Shown: in pieces, positions 1 through 6,733 of the stretch
How positions within the stretch are numbered: position 1 is the stretch's first letter
Layout of the letters: each line of letters begins with the position of its first letter
Assembly (NCBI RefSeq): GCF_900107925.1
Contig: NZ_FNUJ01000015.1
Span: 124,001-188,000, forward strand
DNA: 64,000 nt
DNA from: Amycolatopsis pretoriensis
GTDB taxonomy: Bacteria; Actinomycetota; Actinomycetes; Mycobacteriales; Pseudonocardiaceae
Reading direction: 5' to 3'
Translations under genes and position numbers: made by a program
The notes under the pieces: model-generated
Database searches by the model: none
Told to the model about the DNA's origin: nothing
Seen by the model: only the letters and a program-made list of their open reading frames with translations

Positions 1-508
1 CCGCGATGTCGCGCTCGTGGATCGGCGCCGTGGCCGCTTCCGGGTGCGGCAGCCGGACCACGCCGGCGTCCCGGATCGAGGACGCCCAGCCCAACGCGTT
101 GTTGGCCAGCACCAGCGGCCGGATCGGGGTCCACCGCAGCCCGGACGTCTCGAGGATCCGCTCGACGTCTCGGTGGTGTTCCGCCACCGCGTTCCCGCGG
201 GCCGAGGGCAGCAGCACACTGCCGGAGGACAGCAGCACCACGTGCTCGACTCCGGCCGTCCGCGCAGCTTCGGCGAAGGCCGCGGTGCCGGACGCGGTGG
301 CGTACAAGAACACCTGCCGCACGCCGGCCAGCGCCGCCGGCAGCGTCTCCGGTGCCGCGAGGTCGGCGGCGACCACCGGGACGCCGGCCGGCAGCGCGGC
401 CGAGGCCGGATTCCGGACCGAAGCGCGGACCGGCTCACCCGCCCCGCTCAGCTGGTCCAGAACATGGCGGCCCACACTGCCACGGGCGCCGATCACGAGT
501 GTCGTCAC
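1..508 (-). CDS. NmrA-like NAD(P)-binding SDR protein (3' end outside window)
   Basis: The protein starts at a GTG preceded by an AAGGAG ribosome site six bases upstream and runs off the left edge, so only about 168 N-terminal residues are visible. It opens with a beta strand and a GxxGxxG dinucleotide-binding loop (GARGSVG, residues 7-13). This is followed by a segment ending in VVAADL and a strand-loop LLSSGSVL, the order seen in atypical short-chain dehydrogenases of the NmrA/YtfG type. These bind NAD(P)(H) and act as sensors or quinone/isoflavone-type reductases; the substrate cannot be told here. It is divergent from the Lrp-family regulator at 625, with 116 bp between the start codons, so the regulator may control it. 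The family is clear; the function is open. Confidence 0.8.
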   Translation of the reverse strand, partial: MTTLVIGARGSVGRHVLDQLSGAGEPVRASVRNPASAALPAGVPVVAADLAAPETLPAALAGVRQVFLYATASGTAAFAEAARTAGVEHVVLLSSGSVLLPSARGNAVAEHHRDVERILETSGLRWTPIRPLVLANNALGWASSIRDAGVVRLPHPEAATAPIHERDIA

Positions 509-624
509 GCGGTTCTCCTTCGTTTCCGGAGCCAGCATGGGCAACCCGGGCATCGCGCATCCATCGATTGGCGCGAAACCGCGGCACACCGCCATCGAGA
601 CGCGGGAAGTGGCACCATTCCGCC

Positions 625-1602
625 ATGCTCGATCTCGTCGACACGCAAGTCCTCCACGCGGTGCAGTGCTCGCCGCGGGTCACGTTCCGGCGCGTGGCGC
701 AGCTGATCGGGGTGTCCGAGCAGACCGTGGCCCGCCGCTACCAGGCCCTCCGCCGCGATGGTGTCCTGCGGGTGCTCGGGCGGGTCGCGCCGGCGTCGCG
801 GCGCCACGACGAGTGGGTCGCCCGGATCCGGTGCCGTCCCGACCGCGTCGACACCGTCGCCGACGCGCTCGCCCGGCGGCCCGACGTCTCGTTCGCCCAC
901 GTCACCTCCGGGGGCGCTGAGGTGATGTGCCTGGTCCGGGCCGGCGCCGGCCACGACGTGCTGCTGCAGCGGCTGCCGAAGTCCGTGTCCGTCCTCGGGG
1001 TGCGCATCGACCTGCTGCTGCACCGGTTCGGGCCGCCGGGCACCGCGGACTGGACCGGCTACGAGGGCCGCCTGACCGCGACTCAGGAGCAGGCCCTACG
1101 CGACGAGCTCCCGCCGGTCGCCGGACCGCCGGTCGAGCCGGCCGAGGAAGACGCGCCGCTGCTGGCGATGCTGGCCCAAGACGGCCGCGCCACCCACGCG
1201 CAGCTGGCCCGGGAGACCCGATGGACCCAGACCCGGGTGGCGCGCCGGCTGGAGGTGCTGGAGTCGTCCGGCACCTTGTACTACGACGTCGACCTGCTGC
1301 CCGAACGGCTCGGCTACCACTCGCACGCCACTGTGTGGCTCCGCGTCGCCCCGCGACACCTCGAAGAGGTCGGGGAAGAGCTCGCGCGCCACGACGAAGT
1401 CGCCGTGACGCTGGCGGTCAGCGGTCCGGACAACCTGATGGCGGTCGTGATCTGCCGGGATTCCGACGGTCTCTACCGCTACCTGACCACGCGCGTCGCG
1501 AAGCTCCGGGCGATCGAGGGTTACGAGGTCAGCGTCCGGGTCCGGCCGCTGAAGCAGGCGGGCTCCCTCATCGCCGGCGGCCGCCTCCTCGCCGGTGAGT
1601 AG
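625..1602 (+). CDS. Lrp/AsnC family regulator with two HTH-ligand units
   Basis: This 325-residue protein is about twice the usual Lrp length because the HTH plus ligand-binding unit is duplicated. The first winged helix covers residues 1-55 (LDLVDTQVLHAV, then VSEQTVARRYQALRRDGVLRV). A degenerate first ligand domain follows. A second HTH lies near residues 175-225 (LLAMLAQDGRATHAQLA, TRVARRLEVLESSGTLYYDVDL), and a final RAM-like domain contains VSGPDNLMAVV. Such double Lrp proteins are common in actinomycetes and sense amino acids or related small molecules. The ATG at 625 was chosen because the first HTH begins directly after it; a longer frame upstream has no homology-like sequence. The ribosome site is weak. 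It is divergent from the NmrA-like gene, its likely target. Confidence 0.88.
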   Translation: MLDLVDTQVLHAVQCSPRVTFRRVAQLIGVSEQTVARRYQALRRDGVLRVLGRVAPASRRHDEWVARIRCRPDRVDTVADALARRPDVSFAHVTSGGAEVMCLVRAGAGHDVLLQRLPKSVSVLGVRIDLLLHRFGPPGTADWTGYEGRLTATQEQALRDELPPVAGPPVEPAEEDAPLLAMLAQDGRATHAQLARETRWTQTRVARRLEVLESSGTLYYDVDLLPERLGYHSHATVWLRVAPRHLEEVGEELARHDEVAVTLAVSGPDNLMAVVICRDSDGLYRYLTTRVAKLRAIEGYEVSVRVRPLKQAGSLIAGGRLLAGE

Positions 1603-1657
1603 TCCACTGTGGACGGATCGGTGGCGCGCGGTCTCCTTCCGGCCGGGAGCCGGTGCG

Positions 1658-1663
1658 GTAAAG
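1658..1663 (+). promoter_or_regulatory. Possible -10 element upstream of the PucR-type gene
   Basis: TAAAGT lies 22 bases before the first possible GTG start of the regulator at 1685, in a short stretch less GC-rich than its surroundings. No convincing -35 was found, so this is tentative. Confidence 0.3.
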
Positions 1664-1684
1664 TAGGGCTTCACGCGCCAGGGG

Positions 1685-3169
1685 GTGGTCGACGGTGGGC
1701 CAGGTCGGGTGACCGCGGCAACCGGCTCCGCGGATCGAGCCGACGACATCGTCGCGCTGACCCGGCTGTCCACCGAACCCGGCGCGGTCGGGGCGATGCT
1801 CGGCTGGCTCGCGGCGCGCACCGGCGGCACGGCCGCACTGCTCGACGTCGACGGCAGAACCCTGGCGGTGCCCGCGAACCGGCCCGCCCCGGACCCGCCG
1901 GTCCTGGCCGCCGCCGCGGCCGCGGCGGCCGAAATGCACCGGCGCGGAACGCCCTCGGCGGTGCTCGGCGGCGAGCCGGACACCATCGACGTCGTCCGCC
2001 TCGGGACCGGCGACGACGCGGCCCGGGTGCCGTACCTGGTCGTCGCGCACCGGGCGGAGCGCCGGCCCGGTGCCCTGCTCGCCGACGCCGCCCGTCTGCT
2101 GGGCCTGTGCTGGCGGGTGGCGGAGGCCGACCGGACGCGCCGCCGGGTCGCGTCGGCGATGTCGCGCAGCCGCGAGGCCGTGCTGCACCTGCTCATGATC
2201 GGCAGCCTGGCCGCCGCGCGGCGGATCGCCGCGACCCTGGGCCCGCGGCTGCCGGACGTGGCTCGCGTGGTCGTCGTGGAGTGCCCGGGCGGCGGGCGGC
2301 TGCGGATCGCCGGCGAGATCGAAAGCTTCGCGCGCGGGCGGGCGTGGATCGTGCCGTGCCCCGTCCGGCCCCACCACCTGATCGCGCTCGTCCCGCCGGA
2401 GCGGGCCCACGGTGGCCGCCCGCGGCTGGACCTGCTGATCGCCGAACGCGCGCCGGAAGCGCGGGTCGGCGCGAGCCAGGAGGTGCCGCTGCGCGAGACC
2501 GCGCTCGGCTACGAACAGGCGTTCCACGCGCTGGCCGTGGCCCGCGGCGTGCCGGGCGGGTACGCCTGCTTCGACCGGCGCACCGACCTCACGCCGTTCC
2601 TCGGCGGCCGCGGGCCCGCTTGGGCGGCGGAGTTCCTGACGCCGTGCCTGAGCCACGTCCCGGCGCGGCGGGCCGACCCCGGCGCCGAGGAACTGCTGGC
2701 CACGTTGACGTCCTGGCTCACCTTCGACAGCGGCGCCCGCCACCACCTCAAGATCCACCGCAACACGCTGTCCGCGCGCCTGCGCGTGCTCGAGGACCTG
2801 CTCGGCCTGGACCTGACCCGGGTCGCCGACCAGTCGGCCGCCTGGCTCGCCCTGCGCCTGCACGCCGCCGGTATCGCCTCCCCGGACGCCGGAGCCGGCT
2901 CGCTCGAGGACCTGCTGGCGAGCCCGGGCGCCGTCGTCTGGGCCCGGTCGCAGCTGCTTCCCCTCGACCCCGCAGGCATCGAGACGGTTCGGGCCTGGCT
3001 GCGCGCCGACACGCGGCTGCCCGCGACGGCGTCGGCCCTCGGCATCTCCGCGCCGGCCGCGCGCAAGCGGCTGGCCAGGATCGAACGGGCGCTCGGGCGG
3101 TCACTGCTGCACGCGCCCAGCGCCCGGCACGAGCTGTGGCTGGCCATGCGGGCGCTCGACGCGCTCTGA
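1685..3169 (+). CDS. PucR/CdaR-type transcriptional regulator
   Basis: This is a 494-residue regulator ending in two PucR-style helix-turn-helix segments. The first, around residues 340-385, contains LLATLTSWLTFDSGARHHLKIH followed closely by RNTLSARLRVLEDLLGLDL, the typical PucR C-terminal HTH. The second, near 435-480, contains IETVRAWLRADTRLPATAS and RKRLARIERALGRSL. The N-terminal part looks like a GAF-like or GGDEF-like sensory region (ALLDVDGRTLAVPA near residues 50-65). PucR proteins generally activate purine or other nitrogen-catabolism genes; no such genes adjoin it, so the target is unknown. The GTG at 1685 has no separate ribosome site; a GTG at 1709 is a plausible alternative start and would remove eight residues. 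It is probably monocistronic. Confidence 0.85.
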   Translation: MVDGGPGRVTAATGSADRADDIVALTRLSTEPGAVGAMLGWLAARTGGTAALLDVDGRTLAVPANRPAPDPPVLAAAAAAAAEMHRRGTPSAVLGGEPDTIDVVRLGTGDDAARVPYLVVAHRAERRPGALLADAARLLGLCWRVAEADRTRRRVASAMSRSREAVLHLLMIGSLAAARRIAATLGPRLPDVARVVVVECPGGGRLRIAGEIESFARGRAWIVPCPVRPHHLIALVPPERAHGGRPRLDLLIAERAPEARVGASQEVPLRETALGYEQAFHALAVARGVPGGYACFDRRTDLTPFLGGRGPAWAAEFLTPCLSHVPARRADPGAEELLATLTSWLTFDSGARHHLKIHRNTLSARLRVLEDLLGLDLTRVADQSAAWLALRLHAAGIASPDAGAGSLEDLLASPGAVVWARSQLLPLDPAGIETVRAWLRADTRLPATASALGISAPAARKRLARIERALGRSLLHAPSARHELWLAMRALDAL

Positions 3170-3309
3170 ACCGCTCACTGGTCACGCGGAAACCGCTGCG
3201 GCCGCTCACTGTGCAGGCTGGGACTCGCCGCGCCGCGCGGTGGCTGGCTACCTTCGCAAGCGGCCGTCGGAGGGACGGCCCGGGGGACGGACGTACAAGG
3301 GGGAAGATC

Positions 3310-3774
3310 ATGCCGAACGGGAGAATGTGCGCGTCGATCGGTGCGGCGCTGGTGACGGTGGTCGTGGGGGCGGCTCCGGCCGTGGCGGAAACCGGCCCGG
3401 CCGCGGCCGCGACGCCGGCGTACTGCAACAACGACGACCCCGCCGGGTTCCCGCCGGACCAGATGAGCTCGCCGCGGTCCACCTGGCTGCGCGGCGATCC
3501 GAGCTACACCGAGCTCGAGCTCCGGTACTGGGCCAAGGGCGAGTGCGCCTGGGGGCGGATCACCAACGGCGTGGTGGGCGACCAGATCTGGGTCGACCGC
3601 AAGCCGGCGAGCCAGGTCGCGAACGATCCGCACCAGCAGCTCGGCGCCACCCAGATCACCTCCGGGTCGTCGAAGTACACGTACGCGTGGGACGACCACA
3701 ACTTCCTCATGCGCACGTGCGGCCGGCGGGCCGGCGGGGGCACCGACACGATCCGGTGCACGGCCTGGTTCTAG
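3310..3774 (+). CDS. Small secreted protein, DUF2690-like
   Basis: This is a 154-residue exported protein. The ATG has a strong AAGGGGGAAG site upstream. Residues 1-27 form a Sec signal peptide (basic start, GAALVTVVVGAAPAVA core, AxA-like cleavage). The mature part has four cysteines (near YCNNDDP, ECAWGRI, RTCGRR and RCTAWF), suggesting two disulfides. The segment TELELRYWAKGECAWGRI, followed by DQIWVDR, resembles the core of the DUF2690 family, in which a charged strand leads into a C-x-x-x-W motif. No function is known for these small actinobacterial proteins. It stands alone between two regulators. Confidence 0.75.
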   Translation: MPNGRMCASIGAALVTVVVGAAPAVAETGPAAAATPAYCNNDDPAGFPPDQMSSPRSTWLRGDPSYTELELRYWAKGECAWGRITNGVVGDQIWVDRKPASQVANDPHQQLGATQITSGSSKYTYAWDDHNFLMRTCGRRAGGGTDTIRCTAWF

Positions 3775-3862
3775 CGCGGCGCATGTTCGTGACGGGCCAC
3801 GGCGGGGTAGTACCCCAGCGACGGACCACCTGCCGTGGCCAGTGACGAAAGGCGAGGCGCCG

Positions 3863-4255
3863 ATGACGACGCACCAGCTACCCCGGTCGGACGACCAGCT
3901 CCGGGTCGTCGCGCTGGAGGTCGCCGACGATCTCGGCGACGTGGCGACCGTCCGCGCCTGGGCCGATCGCCTCCTGGCCGACCTGCCGGACGACCGGCGG
4001 CGCGTCGCGGTCTGGGTCGCCGAGGAGCTGGTCACGAACGCCCTGCTCCACGGCGAGCCGCCGCGGCAGGTCCGGCTGCTGCGGCGGCCCGGGTGGCTGT
4101 GCGTCGAAGTCGACGACGGCTGCCTGGACACGGCGTGCGTGCGCCGGTCCGGCGGTGGGGGACTGCGGGCCGTCGCCGCGGTGAGCGTCACCTGGGGCCA
4201 ATGGCAGCGCAGCACCGGCAAGACCGTCTGGGCCGAGATCGTCACTCCCGTCTGA
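3863..4255 (+). CDS. RsbW-like ATP-binding anti-sigma/serine kinase domain protein
   Basis: A single-domain HATPase_c protein of 130 residues. The N box is visible as VWVAEELVTNALLHG, with the Mg/ATP-binding Glu and Asn. The G1 box is VEVDDG and the G2-like loop is RRSGGGGLRAVAAVSVTWG. Actinomycetes carry many such short kinases, which act as anti-sigma factors or phosphorylate STAS-domain antagonists; some are orphan. No sigma factor or STAS partner is next to it. The ATG at 3863 is preferred because AAAGGCGAGG lies just upstream; an in-frame GTG at 3842 would add seven residues. It is convergent with the desaturase gene, the two stops being two bases apart. Confidence 0.82.
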   Translation: MTTHQLPRSDDQLRVVALEVADDLGDVATVRAWADRLLADLPDDRRRVAVWVAEELVTNALLHGEPPRQVRLLRRPGWLCVEVDDGCLDTACVRRSGGGGLRAVAAVSVTWGQWQRSTGKTVWAEIVTPV

Positions 4256-4257
4256 GC

Positions 4258-5517
4258 TCAGGCGGCGCGGGCGGGCTCTTCACCGCGGTAGGGGCCCGGC
4301 TTCGGGCGGGCCTGGCCGCCCGGGAACGCCAGGCGCAGGATCGTGCGGTGCACCGTGCCGAGCTGGCGGGACAACGGGCCGGTGTTGTACGGCAGGCCGT
4401 AGCGCCGGCAGATGTCCTTGACCCGCGGCGCGATCTCGGCGTAGCGGCTGCTGGGCATGTCCGGGAACAGGTGGTGTTCGACCTGGTAGCCGAGGTTGCC
4501 GCTCATGAGGTGGAACAGCGGCGAGCCGGTGATGTTCGCCGCGCCGACGAGCTGGCGGACGTACCAGCCGCCGCGGGTTTCGTCGCGGACCTCCTCCTGG
4601 CTGAACGTGTAGGTCTGGTCGGGGAAGTGACCGCAGAAGATGATCGAGTGCGCCCACAGGTTGCGGATGATGTTCGCGGTGAAGTCGGCCCAGAACGTCG
4701 CCGCGAACGTGCCGCCGCCCTCCTCGCGGACGGCCGCGAGCTGCGCCCGGACCGCGCCCGTGAACCGCTTGCCGCGGACGCGGTCGGCCAGGACCCGCCG
4801 CCGTGACCGGGGTTCGGGGCGCACGAGCCGTCCCACGGCGGTCGCGGCGAGCGCGCTCACCAGCGGCCAGCCGACGTAGTCCTTGAGGATCTGGTCGCGG
4901 GCCTTGCCCGAGATGCCCTTGATGTCGTGCCACACGTCCTTCAGCGGCTTCTCGCCGGCGCGGATGGCTTCGACGTCGAGGTCGTGGACCGCGACGCCCC
5001 ATTCGAAGAAGGCCATCAGCAGCAGGTTGTACAGCGGCTGCGCGAGGTACGCCGGGTGCCACTTCTGGTGCGGGTCGATGCGCATGATCTCGTAGCCGAG
5101 ATCCTTGTCCTTGCCGCGGATGTTCGTGTACGTGTGGTGGATGTAGTTGTGCGAGTGCTTCCACGCCGCCGCGGTCGAGGCGGTGTCCCAGTCCCAGGTG
5201 GACGAATGGATGTACGGGTCGTTCATCCAGTCCCACTGGCCGTGCAGCACGTTGTGCCCGATCTCCATGTTCTCCAGGATCTTCGCGACCGCCAGGCAGC
5301 CGGTGCCCGCCGCCCAGGCCGCCTTGGACCGGGAGCCGAGCAGCAGGGCGCGGCCGGCCACCGCGATCTGCCGGTGCAGCCGGATGACGCCCTTGATGTA
5401 CCGGCGGTCGCGCTCGCCGAGGTCGCCGCGCACGTCGTCGTGGATGGCGTCGAACTCGCGGGCGAGTTCGGCGAGCTGATCCGCGCTCAGGTGGGCGAAC
5501 GGGTGTGTCGGGGTCAT
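4258..5517 (-). CDS. Membrane fatty acid desaturase
   Basis: A 419-residue di-iron membrane desaturase. All three histidine clusters are present: HNVLHGQWDW (near residue 108), HSHNYIHHTYTN (near 140) and the C-terminal GYQVEHHLFPDMP (near 360). The last belongs to the acyl-lipid/acyl-CoA front-end and omega type (Q-x-x-H-H). These enzymes insert a double bond into a fatty acyl chain using O2 and electrons from a ferredoxin-type partner. That partner is the gene immediately upstream, 17 bases away on the same strand, so the two form an operon and an electron-transfer pair. The arrangement resembles mycobacterial DesA3 and its reductase. GGAGAAAGG precedes the ATG. The position of desaturation cannot be judged from sequence alone. 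Confidence 0.93.
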   Translation of the reverse strand: MTPTHPFAHLSADQLAELAREFDAIHDDVRGDLGERDRRYIKGVIRLHRQIAVAGRALLLGSRSKAAWAAGTGCLAVAKILENMEIGHNVLHGQWDWMNDPYIHSSTWDWDTASTAAAWKHSHNYIHHTYTNIRGKDKDLGYEIMRIDPHQKWHPAYLAQPLYNLLLMAFFEWGVAVHDLDVEAIRAGEKPLKDVWHDIKGISGKARDQILKDYVGWPLVSALAATAVGRLVRPEPRSRRRVLADRVRGKRFTGAVRAQLAAVREEGGGTFAATFWADFTANIIRNLWAHSIIFCGHFPDQTYTFSQEEVRDETRGGWYVRQLVGAANITGSPLFHLMSGNLGYQVEHHLFPDMPSSRYAEIAPRVKDICRRYGLPYNTGPLSRQLGTVHRTILRLAFPGGQARPKPGPYRGEEPARAA

Positions 5518-5534
5518 GTTTTCCTTTCTCCGCT

Positions 5535-6632
5535 TCAGAGTTCGACCGTGACCCGGCCTTCGGCGCCGTGCACGCAGGTGCGCACGATCTCGTTGTGCAT
5601 CTCGGTGACGGCGTTCGTGCGCAGGTCCCGGATCCGGCCTTCCCGGATCGGCAGCACGCACGTGTGGCAAACCCCGACCCGGCAGCCGAAGGGCATGTCC
5701 ACGCCCGCTTCCTCGCCGGCGACGAGGATCGGCGTGCCGGGCGGGCAGTCCGCGTCGAGGTTGCGGTGGGCGAAGTGCACCGTGCCGCCGGACCCGTCGG
5801 CGCCTTCGCCGCCGACGATGGGCTGGAACCGTTCGTGGTGCAGCCGGTCGACGGCACCGCGGTCCTTCCAGTGCGCCTGCAGCGCGTCGAGCAGTTCGCC
5901 GGGGCCGCAGGCGTAGGTCTCGCGATCCGGCCAGTCCGGGCACAGGGTGTCCAGCTCGGCCGGGGTGAACCGGCCGTCGCGGCCGGTGATGCGCAGTTCG
6001 AGCCGGAACCCTTCGTGCGCTGCCTCGAGCTCGGCCAGTTCGTCGCCGAAGATGACGCCGTCGGCCTCCCGCGCCGAATGGACGTGCACGACATCGCGCA
6101 GCCCGGGACCCGGAGCCAGGTGCCGCAGCATGCTCATGACCGGCGTGATGCCGCTGCCCGCCGTGACGAACAGCAGGCCGCGGTCGAGGGAGTCCGGCAG
6201 GGTGAACGACCCTTCGACCTCGCCGAGCCGGACGAGCTCACCGGGCCGGGCCAGCCCGACCAGGTACGGCGAGACGACCCCGCCGTCGACCTCCTTGGGG
6301 GTGACCGAGATGAGCCCGTCCGCGCGGTCCGGGCTCGACGTCAGCGAGTACGCGCGCCAGTGGTGCACGCCGTCGATGACGACGCCCAGCCGCACGTACT
6401 GCCCGGGCCGGTGCCCGACCCAGTCGTAGCCGGGGCGGATCAGCACGGTGGCCGCCCCGCCGCGTTCGGGCTCGACCCGCTCGACGCGTCCGCGCAGCTC
6501 GCGGGTCGACCAGAGCGGGTTGATCAGGTCGAGGTAGTCGTCCGGCCGCAGCGGTGTGAACAGCCAGCGCAGCGCGCGCAGGGCCCGGCGCCGCAGCGGT
6601 GAGGCCGGTGGGCGCATCCCGGTTTCGGCCAT
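5535..6632 (-). CDS. Ferredoxin--NAD(P)H reductase feeding the desaturase
   Basis: A 365-residue oxidoreductase with FAD domain, NAD(P) domain and C-terminal plant-type 2Fe-2S domain in that order. The flavin motif is RAYSLTSSP (near residue 117) and the nucleotide-binding segment is FVTAGSGITPVMSML (near 175). The iron-sulfur ligands are in GCRVGVCHTC (CX4CX2C, near residue 325) with the fourth Cys in RTCVHG. It should take electrons from NADPH or NADH and pass them to the desaturase encoded just downstream. The ATG at 6632 is supported by GAGGTGG upstream. The 101-bp gap before it holds a 24-bp palindrome that is probably the operator for both genes. Confidence 0.93.
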   Translation of the reverse strand: MAETGMRPPASPLRRRALRALRWLFTPLRPDDYLDLINPLWSTRELRGRVERVEPERGGAATVLIRPGYDWVGHRPGQYVRLGVVIDGVHHWRAYSLTSSPDRADGLISVTPKEVDGGVVSPYLVGLARPGELVRLGEVEGSFTLPDSLDRGLLFVTAGSGITPVMSMLRHLAPGPGLRDVVHVHSAREADGVIFGDELAELEAAHEGFRLELRITGRDGRFTPAELDTLCPDWPDRETYACGPGELLDALQAHWKDRGAVDRLHHERFQPIVGGEGADGSGGTVHFAHRNLDADCPPGTPILVAGEEAGVDMPFGCRVGVCHTCVLPIREGRIRDLRTNAVTEMHNEIVRTCVHGAEGRVTVEL

Positions 6633-6687
6633 CACGCACCACCTCGCGGACGGCAGGCGGGGCCGGCTTCGAAGGTGACCATGCCCA

Positions 6688-6711
6688 TTGAGTGTACGGG
6701 CGTGCACTCAA
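6688..6711. promoter_or_regulatory. TetR-type operator of the desaturase/reductase operon
   Basis: An inverted repeat with ten-base arms, TTGAGTGTAC and GTGCACTCAA, separated by GGGC; nine of ten positions pair. It sits 56 bp upstream of the reductase start in the short gap after the LAL gene. Spacing and symmetry suit a TetR-family lipid-responsive repressor, but no TetR gene is adjacent, so the regulator would act in trans. Confidence 0.75.
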
Positions 6712-6733
6712 CTTGCAGGATGAACCCGCGGAT

